From contig JAKGHH010000003.1 of assembly GCA_022828595.1 (NCBI GenBank), positions 21,390,934 through 21,454,933 of the forward strand: a stretch of DNA of 64,000 nt, written 5' to 3'. This stretch comes from Nelumbo lutea. Lineage: Eukaryota > Streptophyta > Magnoliopsida > Proteales > Nelumbonaceae. Below the pieces are notes generated by a model. The model did not search any database and had not been told where the DNA came from. It saw nothing but the letters and a program-made list of their open reading frames with translations. How positions within the stretch are numbered: the stretch's first letter is position 1; each line of letters starts with the position of its first letter. Positions 38,988-50,999 of this stretch are shown piece by piece. The position numbers were made by a program, and so were the translations under genes.

Positions 38988-39952
38988 TTGCGACCGGCCA
39001 AAGCCGAGCTCATACTCCGCGACACTCGTGAAGGCTTGTGCGGAAGACACATGGGGGGCAGAGCCCTCGCTCAAAAGTCACTTCGACAAGGATACTACTG
39101 GCCAACGATGAAGACAGAGGCCGTCGAGCTCGTCAGAAAATGCGACAAGTGTCAGAAGCATGCCAATATCCACAATCAGCTTGCTTCCGAACTCAAGTAC
39201 CTCACCAGTCCATGGCCCATTGCACAATGGGGCATCGACCTTCTGGGGACATTCCCACCAGCGAAAAGTGGGAGAAAATTCCTAGTGGTGGCAGTAGATT
39301 ACTTCACAAAGTGGATAGAAGCTGAACCTCTGGCAACGGTTACAGCCTGAAACATACAGAACTTCTTTTGGAAGAACATAGTATGTCGCTTCGGGTTACC
39401 TCGGGTACTGATCTCCAACAACGGCAAACAGTTCGAGGATATCAAGTTCCAAGAATGGTGCCAAAGTATGGGAATTAGTCAGAACTTCACGTCGATCGCA
39501 CACCCGCAGGCAAACGGCCAAACAGAAGTAATGAACAGAGCCATCCTCCACGGACTGAAAGCACGACTAGACCGAGCTAAAGGGTTGTGGGCGGACGAAC
39601 TACCAAGTGTTCTATGGGCTCACTGAACCACGAAAAAACCGCCACAGGGGAGACCCCCTTTAACCTCACCTACGGCACCGAAGCGGTAATCCCGGCGGAA
39701 ATCGAGGTACCTACGTTGCGACTAGAAGCATACGACGAGCAGACAAACGAAGACGAGTTACGCACCAACCTCAACCTACTGAACGAGGTGAGAAACCTCG
39801 CACGCATCCGAACTGCGGCCAACCAACAAAAGGTAGCTCGGTACTATAACGCCAGGGTAAAGAAGAGGAACTTCTGTGTCGGCGACCTGGTTCTCCGTAA
39901 GGTCATGGTACTCGAACCCGGCGTAGGAAAACTCCGACCAAATTGGAAATGA
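38988..39952 (+). pseudogene. integrase of the Tat-type element, catalytic Asp replaced
   Basis: Zinc-binding start with GLCGRHMGGRALAQKSLRQG and CDKCQKHANIH, then the core WGIDLLGTFPPAKSGRKFLV (first Asp intact). After a TGA at about 39348 comes GLPRVLISNNGKQFE, where the second catalytic Asp is Asn (AAC at 39417-39419). The block AHPQANGQTEVMNRAILHG retains the Glu. A stop follows WAH at about 39625. The C-terminal part is open at 39587-39952 (TPFNLTYGTEAVIPAEIEVP, NFCVGDLVLRKV). The enzyme would be inactive even without the stops. Confidence 0.87.
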
Positions 39953-40381
39953 CCCTACAGAGTAAAGAAAGCATTCGGGGGGGGCATACGAGCTCGAAAC
40001 CCTAGAGGGAAAATAAGTACCCCGAGCATGGAACATTGTCAACCTAAGGCGATACTACCTATAGACCGCCAAGCAAAGTGGATAAAATCACCACCAAAGC
40101 CTACGGGCTAGGATGCCGAACAAACGAAGAAACCTCGGCACAAGCAAGCAAAGAAGAGAGCCAAAGGCGAAACGGAGACAACGAACTAATAGGGACATCG
40201 GCATCTCCGAGCACCAAAACAGGTTGCGCGAGTGCGGTAACCCGGGAAGAAAAGACCGGACGTATAGTCAGTTCGGCAAATACGTTCAGTTCGGCAAATA
40301 TGCTCAGTTCGGGAGAAAGAATAACCAGCACTTGAACAAAAGTCATTCCATTTCAAAAGTAAGGTAGTACATAAAAAAAAT

Positions 40382-42326
40382 TTACAAGCCCGAAGCTATT
40401 TCTTCATCATCAGAAGGCACTTCAACAAAACTCGAAGACCCCGCCTCGTCCTCGGAGTCTGGCTCGGCGTCAGCAGCATTAGCCATCTCCTGAGTTATGC
40501 GCGAAGTGGATATGGCGCTAACATCGAGCTCGGGGTACGTATTCCGGATCATCCACCGGCGTAGTTTAAAACCCCTCCTATATGAATCCACCATCAGATC
40601 ATCAAAGCCCGACGAAGCAATGTACTCATCGACGGCCTTTTTCTTGGCATCTTCGATACCTTGATAAAAGATATGCGTCCTCTCCCTGATGTCCTCGTGA
40701 AGATACTCGACCTGATGCTGCAGATCCAGCCTCAAGTCCGCCATGTGCTTCACCACCACTCCCATGGCCTCGGCATCTCTCTGAGACCTCGCCTGCCTGA
40801 TCCGTGAAAAACGAGCAATCTCTTCGGCAACACTAGCAGCCTCCTCGGCAACGTGACGAGCCTCTTCGGCAGCTCATGCCTGCCTCGAGCTCCTCTCCAC
40901 CTGAGCCGACAAGGCGTGAATAGAAGAATTCACCTACCAAAAGAGACTGAATGATCAAAAGAACGAACAAAACAAAAGCCAAAGAGCTCTAAAAAAAAAG
41001 GAAAACACCTACCACCATGGCATGGGTAACGGCACGGCAGGCCACTTGATGTAGAGGGAGATCAGTCCACGTCGCGACCTCCTCGGGGAAGATAGCCTCT
41101 TTACTCTTTTGAAGAGCATGGGTCGGCGTCAATACACTCCTAAAATCCTTCGGGGCCCCCGAGCCCGAGGGCCCAGCTCGCGTAGGAGCATACCCGGAGT
41201 AAGCAGGAGCCCCGGAGTATGTAGGAGCCCCTATGTATGTAGTCTCAGCATAAGGGGCCCCTGCCGGCTCTTGCATCGGAGGGGCCATCTCGGGCACCCT
41301 GGGCGGATCTTCTGGCTGATAGCCCGGCACCTCGGGCTCCGCATCCCGAGGCATCTCGGCGCGAGTTCGCTTGGCAACCCGCTTTCTCCTCTTCATACCC
41401 TGAAACAAGTGCCCACCCCGGGTCCCTTGCAAATCCATCACACTTGCAAAAAGAAGTTCGCCATCAGTAAAAAGCAAGAAAGACAACAAGATAAGAGTCT
41501 CTAAGTGAGGAACCTACCCGAGCTCAGGCCGGCCGCAATGAGCTTGGCCTCCGTCAGATACTGTTGACACTTCAGCCCAATCCGCGCCCATTGCCGGAGG
41601 CCCTTCGCCATCTCCTTGTCAAGCGTGACCCCGGAGTCAGGAGCGGCCATCCCCCACCCGGTCCGAAAAGGCCACCCCAGCACACTTCGCACCCCGAAAT
41701 AGTCCCACTTCTGTGCTAGGACCTTGTTGGGGAGCTCGTGTAAAAGCTTAAAGCCCGGGCGAGGAGACAGGTAGTAAGCCCGACTGCGCCCGGGGAGGGG
41801 ACCCGCTTGCTTCTTAAGCATCAAGATTGAAAATAAAATCTCAAAGTCCAACGGAAAGCTCTCGTCGCAGAATAAGGAGATTGTCCCCACCAAGTTTCGA
41901 ATGGAATTCGGGTGAAGCTGGCCGACTATCACGCCGAAGTGGTTCAAGACTTTGACAAAGAGGGGATGGAAAGGCAATCGCAGCCCCGCGGTGAGCTGCT
42001 CCCGGAATATCACGATCTCATCAGGACTGTGTTCCCAAGGAAAGCTACCCAAAGGTATGAAATAAGCATACTCCCCGGGCAAGTTATAGTAAGTAATGAG
42101 GGATTGGAGCCCCTTCGGGCGTCATGGTCGAAGGGCCGAACTTGTCTAACATCCGACCCCGACGAGAGGTGGACGCCAAACTACCCGAAGCGCCACGGCC
42201 TACGAGCTCGAACTCTTCCTCGAGCTCTACCTCCGGCTCGCTAGGGCTATCGGGGGATGCAACTTGGTTCGTAGAACTTGCACCAGACCCGCTGAAAAGA
42301 CTATCTGAGCCATCCAAGCTTGACAT
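40382..42326 (-). pseudogene. antisense extra ORF of the Tat-type element (Transposase_28-like domain), probably spliced
   Basis: Four minus-strand open stretches lie between integrase and the 3' LTR. 42084-42326 is Ser/Glu-rich. 41501-42082 is the core: PGEYAYFIPLGSFPWEHSP, FREQLTAGLRLPFHPLFVKV, GVIVGQLHPNSIRNLVGTIS. This is the pattern of the plant 'putative gypsy type transposon' family (PF04195, Transposase_28). 40989-41489 is Pro/Gly/Tyr-rich. About 40382-40940 contains a coiled-coil-like Ala/Glu/Arg stretch and an acidic C-terminus. Donor-like GTAGGTTCC after SSG (near 41515) and GTAGGTGTTT (near 41010), with acceptor-like CAG/TAG sites, suggest introns. One frame change near 42084 and one TGA near 40876 show decay. 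Function unknown. Confidence 0.75.
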
Positions 42327-42977
42327 CGGGAGTGATGAGATCCAGGAAAGTACTCACCCGGGCCGAAGCTGTAGACCACAGAAGCTCAGACGAGCGGAAG
42401 ACCTTGAGCGCGAATTGAAAAAACCTGGACGCGAACTGGATGCGAGCTGAAACTCAGATGCGAGCTCGAGAGAGAAGTGACAACTGGGGTCCCCCCCCCG
42501 CTATTTATGCTCACAGTGACCGAAAGGCAACGGCTTAAATCAAAGCCAAATCCAACGGCCTACAGCTGCATTGACCACACGTCCCCCGAGACCAAGACGT
42601 GATTGACGCACGTCTTTCTGAAACTGACAACGCCGGCACACATCTTTTTGAAACTGATGGAACGCCAGCGCACGTCTCCTCAGAAAAAACGGTAGTGGCA
42701 CGTCTTTTTTCAAATTTGAAAAGACGCCTGCTATCGCGCCCCCAAGTGGTGCGCTTTTTTGAAATTTCGAAATAACGCGCTCGCCGCCACATCTATCAGC
42801 GTTTAGACAGGCCGGCGCGCTTCCCGCCTAAATGGACGCTCGAAGAAGCTCAAGAAACCCTGACAACGCATCTCGCACTGGCAGAACCAAGATTCAAAGT
42901 GCAGTACAAATCTACCTGACACCTTGCGAATTCCCCGCGCCAGGGCAAGACACTTAGCACGAGGAGTGGGGGGCAAT

Positions 42978-43850
42978 TGATGAAGGAAGATTTGGCCCGA
43001 CCTTGCAAATCATGCCACATGGCAAAAAATAAGTAGCTCGGCACTTAAAACAGCGTACCAAGGGTACAAACACCAAAGGGAAGAGACCAGCGGTCCGAAC
43101 TCCCAGCCTGAACTCCCTGCAAGGTGCCCGAATTCCCAACTTAGTTCGAACTCCCTACGATGAGCCCGAACTCCCTGCAAGGTGCCCGAACTCCCTACTT
43201 AGAGTTCGAACTCCCTACGAGGAGCCCGAACTCTACCTTTGGCTCCGTCACACAAAGCAAAGACCCGAACTGGCCCGTCTTATGACAGTTCGGAACCCCC
43301 CCTTATCCGAACTCAAGACTTCGCCTCACGCACCGCTCCAGGCACTTCGCTTCCAGAGCATTGAACCGGACGAACCACACCGTACCTGATACCGAAGGAG
43401 TCCGTATCCAGGGGCGGCGCACCTGACCGACTTGGGATCTGACGCTTGACGGCCGCACTGCAAACGGCCACCTGCCACCGTCACCTGTCACCGCTACCTC
43501 CAGTTACAGAGACGGCTCCGACAAAAAGAGCAGTGACGGTTCTGCCCCAGCAGAGGCGATGATGCCCGAAGTGGCTGAAGCACGGCAATACTCATTCCTG
43601 ACCTGACAAGAGCCTAGGAGTGAGTGCACGAGGTGGTTATAAAAGGCTTTCCACTCCCCCAAAGAGGAGGTATGCAAAACTTTGTGCTATCTAGTTTTAT
43701 CTTGCCTTTGAAGGATTCTAACTTAAGCTTCGGAGCCTTTACACCGGGTTCCCCCCGGAGCTTCCTCATCTCCTCCGTTTCAGGTTCCCTGCTACTCAGT
43801 TCATAAGCAAGGTCGTTGACAGCTAAGGCCGGCCGGATCACGCATCATCA
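42978..43850 (+). repeat. 3' LTR of the Tat-type element (873 bp)
   Basis: Starts TGATGAAGGAAGATTTGG and ends CGCATCATCA. Includes the CCGAACTCCCTAC-type repeats at 43096-43240. It is directly preceded by a polypurine tract and followed by ACAGG, the target duplication. Confidence 0.92.
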
Positions 43851-44746
43851 ACAGGTATGGAGAGGATATAGAACGGTTGTGCTTAATAGAGCTCCAATGG
43901 CTCCAAGGTTGCCTCTGTTATGGACAGGAGATTAACGGCCATTTGACGAATTTTAAAAAAACCAAGAAAAAAGACGATAATTTTGTACGAAGAGAGGGCC
44001 ATTGATTCCGCAATCTTGGATACCGAATGAGAAATTAAGAGAATCTCAGCAAGTCGGAACACTCGTGGTGGACAGAAGAAATCTTGGGTTTAGTCTTTCT
44101 CCCTGTCTAAGGAGGTAGACAGAGAGGGTAGGTACAAATTACAAATGCAAGAGAAAGACCAGCAACCGGAAATGAAAGAGACACATACAATATATATTTA
44201 TAAAGAGGTGGCATGGCAGATTAGCAATGGCATTGTTATTTATAGGGTAATGTCGGTTCGTCGCCGTTGTGCCAAGAGTTGGAAGAGACGATGAACAGTG
44301 CTTTTTTTTATTCTCTAAAAAATGAATTTTGGACGAGGGAGGGGTAATATTGGATTTTAAACACCACGTGGTCTCGTGTATAGGGTTTTGACGGAATAAT
44401 AATGATGAACCTTTTTTAAATCATTTTTTTTCTAAGTGTATTGGGTCTCGTGTAAGGGTATATTTAATCAATTGTCATAAACAATAGGGGTAGTGTTAGT
44501 GAATTCTCAAACATTAAGGGCACACTTAATCAATTAATTAAACTATAAGGGTAGTTTAAGAAATTTACCCTTTACTTTTTTAAATCCTTTTTTTGCTAAG
44601 TGTATCTTTCTTTCCTAAAGATAAAAATAATATGGCACATGAGTTAACTCGTAGGGCTAGATTGTCTGAGCACAGTGAGCTAAAATTTAATGATGAACCT
44701 CCATATTGGACGAAAAAATAATTTTGCACTCGTCCTTCCCTAGAGG

Positions 44747-45730
44747 TAGAGGTGTAAATTGGATGGATTTGGTCCAACCCAATCCAGTCCAATGTGAGTC
44801 CACTTATAAATGGGTTGGACCCAATCCAGTGCAAATCCAATCAAATCCATTAAAATGTAACTGGATTATTGGATTGGATCCAATCCAAACCGAATGAAAT
44901 ATCAAAAAGTATATAAAAGCACTTTTAGCATTGAAAAAACACTTTTGTAAAAGTATTTTGATAAAAATGCTTTTACAAAAACACTTTATTGAAAGTACTT
45001 CAGAAAAGTGATTTTGTAAAAGTACTGTTATAAAAGCACTTTTCGAAAAGTACTTTCATAGACTTTTATAAAAGTACTCTTGTAGAAGTGCTTTTATAAA
45101 ATTACTTGTGTAAAAGTACTTTTTTTCGTAGACGTGTTTTTATAAAAGTATTTTCAAAAGTACTTCGATAAAAGTGCTTTTATAAAAAGTACTTTTATCA
45201 AATTACATTCATAAAAGTGCTTTTGTAAAAGTTCTTTCATAAAAGTGTTTTCATAAAAGAGTAATTTCATAAAAATGCTTTCGTGTAAAAGTACTTTTGT
45301 AAAAGTGCTTTCATAAAAGTACTTTTGTAAAAGTGCTTTTATAAAAGTGCTTTTGTAAATGTGTTTTTATAAAAATACTTTTGTAAAAATGTTTTTGCAA
45401 AAGTATTTTTTCAAAAGTGCTTTCGTAAAAATACTTTTCATAAAAGTACTTTTACAATAGTGCTTTTATAAAAATGTTTTCGTAAAAGTATTTTCATAAA
45501 AGTGATTTTATATTGTTTTCATTTTTGATTGATTTCAAATTGGACAAGGGTTTGGCCTCATGATCGGATTATTGAAAATTTGGTTTAGGTCTAATTCAAA
45601 CCAATAAGAATATGGAACAATTTATTTTGGATGGGGCTAATCCAATAATTAAAATGGACCGTCCAAATCCAATTTGATAAGGTTTGGAACGGATTGGATC
45701 CAAACTAGAACCGGTCGATTGACATCCCTA
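44747..45730. mobile_element. hAT-like non-autonomous element filled with a palindromic repeat array
   Basis: An identical 8-bp duplication CCTAGAGG flanks it (44739-44746 and 45731-45738), the size made by hAT transposases. Ends are TAGAGGTGTAAATTGG and, reverse-complemented, TAGGGATGTCAATCGA; TAGGGGTGTCAA-like ends are common in plant hAT elements. Subterminal ATTGGAT/ATCCAAT words are repeated on both sides. The centre (44914-45511) is a degenerate array of AAAAGTACTTTT-type palindromes. No coding capacity. Confidence 0.8.
44914..45511. repeat. array of AAAAGTRCTTTT palindromes, about 600 bp
   Basis: Dozens of 12-bp units such as AAAAGCACTTTT, AAAAGTACTTTT and AAAAGTGCTTTT, joined by short CATA, GTA or ATA linkers. 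AAAAGTACTTTT is a perfect palindrome and the other two are complements of each other, so the array can pair with itself many ways. Spacing is irregular, about 15-20 bp. Confidence 0.85.
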
Positions 45731-45738
45731 CCTAGAGG

Positions 45739-46313
45739 AGCTTTGTAACCTCTCTAAGCAAGCAATGAAAGTTTTTTGGTTTGCCGAGTAAAAAAAAAAA
45801 ATTGACAAATCTCCCATTTTAAAACCACATTTTTTTGAAAAAAAATTATGGATTATTCACTACATAGTTGATCATTTTTTGGCTCGGTTAGGGGTAGCCC
45901 ACAAATTTCCAAGCCCGAGCCAAGGATTTTATGTGCAGTTCCAAATTCCAATCCAGCATCAAGCCGAGCTTGGGCCCAACACTTCAAGCCGAGACCAGGC
46001 CAGGCCGAGTATGTAATATACATAATATATTTAATTATGTATTATATATACTTAGATTATACAAAAAAGTATGGGCAGGCCTAATGCAGATTTTTTATTC
46101 CCACTGCAAAGCTAGAAACATTCAGAAGGTCCAAAAATCACACTCTATGCACCCATACCCACCCATGAATTGGCATCAATTCCGAACTAGCACCTATCCC
46201 AAATATACTTTGGGCCTATAAATTCTGACCCTAGGGTTATCGGTCATTCTCCCTAGATTATACTATCAAATATTATATATATTATATGTAATAAATTGTG
46301 TATATATATATAC

Positions 46314-46345
<32 letters not shown>

Positions 46346-46867
46346 TTATTATTATTATTATATATATTCAAATATATTTTGTTTTGTATAAAAATTAATT
46401 TATAATATACATGTACATGTATCAACCCATAACTCAAAATGTTACACTCACGAACCACTATGAGCCAACTCATCTATACAAATGTCATCCTAAACATGGA
46501 TTTATATTTATTTTATAAAAGGATAAATCAACCATGCCTAGGAATCATAAGAAACCCTACATTTTGTGAAAGGCCTGGAGCTAAACTTCTCCTAGTTTGG
46601 GCCCATACCATTTTTATTTATTATATTATACATCATTCAAATTAAAAGTTTATAATTTTTTTATATTATTTTATGCTATAAGCCTAATGCCCACCCTGGC
46701 CCAAGCCTGGGCTATAACCTTTATCATATGCATGGTTTAGAGTACTGATATGCTTGATATGAAGAGGTAAATTGGGTATGTTGATGCTTCAAAAAGCTAA
46801 TGATATGATATTGTATCGAAATTTTGAACCTTGACCATAAATGTTAAGCCCAATACATTATCAGTTT
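45739..46867. other. intergenic AT-rich DNA
   Basis: Contains TA/CATA simple repeats at about 46300-46345 and a TTA run near 46346-46365. GGGCCT/AGGCCC-rich repeat-like text occurs around 45890-46010. No gene recognised. Confidence 0.5.
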
Positions 46868-46872
46868 TCAGG

Positions 46873-47355
46873 TGATGGTTGAGCTGGCTGAGGATGCCAT
46901 GTAGCTATACCAAGGCCACCCCCCCTTTTAGGCCACGTTAACCCACGCACAATGGAAGAGCACGACTAAGGAGTGCCCCGCATGGACAAGAAAACGAACT
47001 CTGTTGGGGAATAGGAAACCTCCCGAAAACCTCAGCGGACGCAAATGCCCAATTATAAATAGGTATTCCCACCCGAGGTAAGGGACTTTTGGAACTGCAC
47101 TCTTTGAATACTTCTTGATAGTATCTCTTCAGCTCAGACCAACGCTATTTCAACTTGCTAGTCTCAGCCAAATCCTTCTCTATCCTACTGACTTGGGCGA
47201 TAGAGTACCCACTCGAAGGGCACCTCCTCAGGCCTCTGGCCCTTCTACCGGTTGCAGATCTCAATGTGCAACTTCATTCTTCCACCTTAGCCTCACCCAG
47301 TTGGTATGACTATCTAATCGTGTCCTCAATTTGGAACACCTCAAATTAGACAACA
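46873..47355 (+). repeat. left LTR of the gutted gypsy element
   Basis: Begins TGATGGTTGAGCTGGC and ends about ACAACA just before the primer-binding site. TATAAATAG lies at about 47054. Confidence 0.65.
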
Positions 47356-48057
47356 TTATATTGGTGCCGTCTGTGGGAAATAGTCATTTCCCAAACCTCT
47401 CTCCGTGCACTAAAAGCAACCATGCCAATGAACATATCCGACCGCTCTAGGAGCCCGTTCCCCATCTCAGGGATCTTGCTAACTCCGTAGCTCCCTGCCT
47501 CGAGAGCCCCAACATCAGGCAATAGTCAACCCATGCAGTTCCAAGCCATGCAGTAGAAGGTTGATTGTATCATAGGCATGATACAGACACTGGGGCAACC
47601 GATGCACGCCCCCCAAGCTATTTGCCCTGCTGTGCATGCACCTTCTATAGCCAATCCTCGCACTAAGGACCCCAAAAGGCTCCATGCAAGCATGCATATG
47701 GCCCAATCCGACTGTGGACTATCACAACCATATAGAAGATTTGGCTCCCTAGCCCGGCTTCATGCACACGAAACCTGCAATAGATCCCATCACTCCTTCG
47801 CTCGAGTACTGGCGAAAGAATGGCTTGGCCAACATTTGCAGCAATCGCCAATATTGATAATCGAATCAAGCTCGGTAGAACAACCCACGATCCCAAAAGG
47901 GGAAGTCCACAAACATGGTCCCAACCAACAAAGATGCCGAAATCAGAGAACTAAGAGAGCGATTGGCCAAACTGAAGCGCAGCCAAGCAAATAGAAGCAT
48001 AACTCCTCTGACAATTCAGCCTCAAAGCAGCACCACAGCTAGACCACAAAGGAACCC

Positions 48058-48450
48058 ATCTTTGTCCATGAGATCGTTAATGAACTTCCCTCAGCCGGCT
48101 GGAGACCCCCTCAGTTTGAGAAGTACGATGGAGCCTTTGACACCAACGATTACATAGAGGGGTTCAAGGTGATAATGTTGTTGCATGGCTCCTCCGAGGG
48201 TCTTGTATGCAAGGCCTTCATCGCAACTCTCCACGGAGTCACCAAGACTTTGTATGCCTCTTTTCCATGATGGTCCAATTCCTCCTGGGAGAAGTTGGAG
48301 ACATAGTTTATGGCATAATTCACCACCAGCCAAAGGCATTAGAAGACCTCAGCCAGCCTCATGCAAGTGCATCAGAGGAAAGAGAAACCCTGATGGGATA
48401 CATAGCAAGGTTCAACACAGAGGCCCTCCAGGTTCAAGCTCTAGACTAGT
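48058..48450 (+). pseudogene. gag remnant of the gutted gypsy element
   Basis: In broken frames it reads FEKYDGAFDTNDYIEGFKVI, CKAFIATLHGVTKTLYASF and, in another frame, QPHASASEERETLMGYIARF and NTEALQVQ. These correspond to the capsid-domain blocks of the intact-length gag at 34239-36089 (KYDGSFDPIDHI, AFTTTFRGVARTWY, REGESIRCYIKRFNE). Stops and shifts make it non-functional. Confidence 0.75.
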
Positions 48451-48749
48451 CGGTGGCCATGACCGCCATCCTGACTAGGATGCACTCCTCCATGTTCAAC
48501 TTATTTTTGCAAAAGAACCCTCCACCCAACCTGACCATGCTTATGAAGCACACGTAGAATTATATGAACGCCGAAGAGGCCCAAGCGTTGCGTAAGGAGG
48601 AGGAAGACCAGCACAATCGGAAGCATAGAGACCACGATGGCCAAAGATCGGACCAATACACCAATAGGCACGATCATCGACTTGGCCACAAACCAAGAGC
48701 CCGATCACCGACGTATCATAATTTCACTCCACTCCATGCTCCGTAGGTC

Positions 48750-49760
48750 AAGATACCGATGCAAATCCATGACCGTAACTTCGTCAAGTGGCCTGAGAAG
48801 ATGAAAACCCATGGCAACAAGAAAAAATCGAGACAAGTATTGTGGTTTCCACTACTACCATGGCACGAGACCAAAAACTACCATGACCTCCACCACCACC
48901 TGGAAGACCATATTTGACATGAATACCTATGTGGCTTCATCAATTCATCAACATCAAAGAGCTTAAACCCAGAGAAGAACCCCTAGCCCAAACTCCACCC
49001 ATTGGGGTCATCGCCGTCATCTTGGGCGGGAAGGCCATTAGAGAGGAGAACATCTAAGCACGGAAGACCCAGACCAAAGAGATAGAGTGCCAGGAATCTA
49101 AATGTAGTGACGACAATCAGATCGAAGCATTAATGGCGACTAGGCTGTGCAAACTCAATGAACAAAGAAATTTCCTTCAAGCACAAACGACCAAACACCT
49201 GCATAAAGTCCAACCAAACTTCGATGGCTAAACTCCACATCGACCAATGATCGCAACACGATGCCAACCTCATTAAGGACTTAGCCAACCTATAATGGTC
49301 GGGGCTTGATAACAACAACGAGACCCAATCGACCATAGAAGGTCGAGGCTTGGACAAGCCATCGATGGCAAGAATGACGTCCCTGCCACAGAATGGCAAG
49401 AGGATGACCATCGAACTCCGTGCACCTTCCTAACTTGTTGTTGGAGCAGAGCTAATCGAAGACCATGGCTAACGCAGTCAAAGAGCGTGAAGCTTTCCAA
49501 GCCCCGAACTCCTCGATAATGTTGAGAGCTTGGAAGCACTTTAGCTAACCTAAGATCGAGGCCACTAGGCCAAATACCTTGGCTACCGCAAGACCGAGGC
49601 CATGAAGCCGAAGACCATGGCCAGCGAGTTTCAAGCCAAAGACCGAGGCCATCAAGCATCAAGCCAAAGACCTCAGCCAGCCCAAGATTGAGGTCACAAG
49701 GCCAAATACCTCAGCCAGCGTAATACCAAGCGCCACCGAACCTTGAAGTATGGTAACTTA
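48750..49760. other. interior of the gutted gypsy element, no domain recognised
   Basis: Where pol would be expected there are only short frames. A loose repetition of CCAAGACCGAGGCCAT-like words (about 49550-49740) suggests tandem expansion of a short unit. Confidence 0.45.
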
Positions 49761-50999
49761 AAAAAGGGGGGAGTGAATAGTACACAACAATAAATCTACT
49801 CGATAAAGAAATTCTTCGTTAACAAAAAGGCATTATAGTCATAAGCCCAACATATCGAGTTGCATACAACAACAAAAAATGAAAAGGGTGGGGGGAATGT
49901 CACTACAGGCCATGCTATCTGCAGGGATCACCTCATCGGGAGTCATCGTGTTGTCATTCAGGGCAGGTTGCTTAGTTGACGGCTCCTCAGTATCAAAAGG
50001 ACTATACTGCTCCACCACCACGGCGATCTTAGGGTGTTCATGCATCACTCTCCTCTGGCAGCAAGCAAAACGAAACCGTCATGAATCCATAGCATAGTCA
50101 TTGGGGGCAATCTGGAACTCCTTGGATTCCTTGTACCTCACCACCGCCTCCTCAGCCACCTTTTGTGCCTTGTCACGACACTCATTGACTAGCAGCTGTC
50201 ACTACTTGCCTCAGCTTCTCGTCCTTAGCAGCTCTTCAAACGTTGTAGCTTCTCGTCCTTAGCAGCTGTCACTACTTGCCTCAGCTTAGCCATCTCCACC
50301 TGTAAACGGGAAAACTCACCCTCCCAAGCCTCGACCATTTAATGAAGGGCGTGCATCCGGTCAACCAGTGTCGTCACCGCGCATATAGCCTACAAAAAGA
50401 AAACTTAAGTTAACAAGCTTTGCAAAGCACAACAAAGAATAGAGAAGACAATGTAAAGAACATTACTGCAACAAATTCTTTGTTGGCATCGCTCTCCAAC
50501 ACCTCACTCGTGTAGTTGCTGGTCTCCCTCCAGATGTTGAGCAGCAGAATACCCAAGCTAGCTGCTCGGGCACGCCCTCAGTTTCCAGTGTCCTCCGGCC
50601 AAACACTCCAGCTCGTCCTGTACACTTCGGCTCCTTACTCCACCAAACCTAAAGGGGGGACTTCAAGACTTCATTGCAGCGTAGATCGCAACCCAGTGTG
50701 CAGTGGAGAACCGTTAAAGCCAACATCCACCAGCTTCCCTAAACTGGCCAAGACCTCTTGACCTCTTGTGCAACCGAAGGTTCACGACCTCTAGGCAGTG
50801 TTGCTGCTAAGCCACCCCAGCCTGGGGCGCTGCTCTCCTCTATACAGTAGCCTACATGTGCCTCGCTCTCAACAATTGCCACATCTACTAGAGAGAACAA
50901 TACAGTTAAAGCCGAAGAAATGAAATAAGAAGAAAGACACTTGCAAAAGCAATGACAAACCAGGGGCTCCAACCACCTAGCATGGATTAACAAGGAGAA

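Larger units (their letters stand above)
33324..43850 (+). mobile_element. Ty3/gypsy retrotransposon, Tat-type, with an antisense extra ORF
   Basis: Bounded by LTRs beginning TGATGAA and ending CATCA, and by the 5-bp target duplication ACAGG (33319-33323 and 43851-43855). Order on the + strand: 5' LTR, primer-binding site, gag, protease, reverse transcriptase, two RNase H regions, integrase, a spacer with minus-strand ORFs, polypurine tract (GGAGTGGGGGGC, just before 42978), 3' LTR. The extra RNase H and the additional ORF after pol are features of the Tat group. Stops, frame changes and a catalytic substitution make pol defective. It is inserted in the Mutator-like element. Confidence 0.92.
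32416..44570. mobile_element. Mutator-like non-autonomous element split by a Ty3/gypsy insertion
   Basis: Both ends carry long inverted repeats, about 130 bp (32416-32545 and 44441-44570), starting GGGTAAATTTCTTAAA in each case. The nine bases TTTACTTTT flank it on both sides (32407-32415 and 44571-44579), the 9-bp target duplication typical of Mutator-like elements. Taking out the gypsy element (33324-43850) and one copy of its 5-bp duplication leaves about 1.62 kb. The remainder has no transposase. A 65-codon minus-strand frame at 32931-33128 and the 43856-44440 segment have no recognised origin, so a Pack-MULE with captured host DNA is possible but not shown. Confidence 0.85.

Noticed and set aside
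33324..43850. Endogenous pararetrovirus
   Set aside because: Two LTRs, a target duplication, a primer-binding site and an integrase show an LTR retrotransposon; no movement-protein or coat-type region was seen.
44914..45511. CRISPR-like or satellite array
   Set aside because: Units are palindromic, irregularly spaced and without unique spacers, in a plant nuclear genome inside a hAT-like element.
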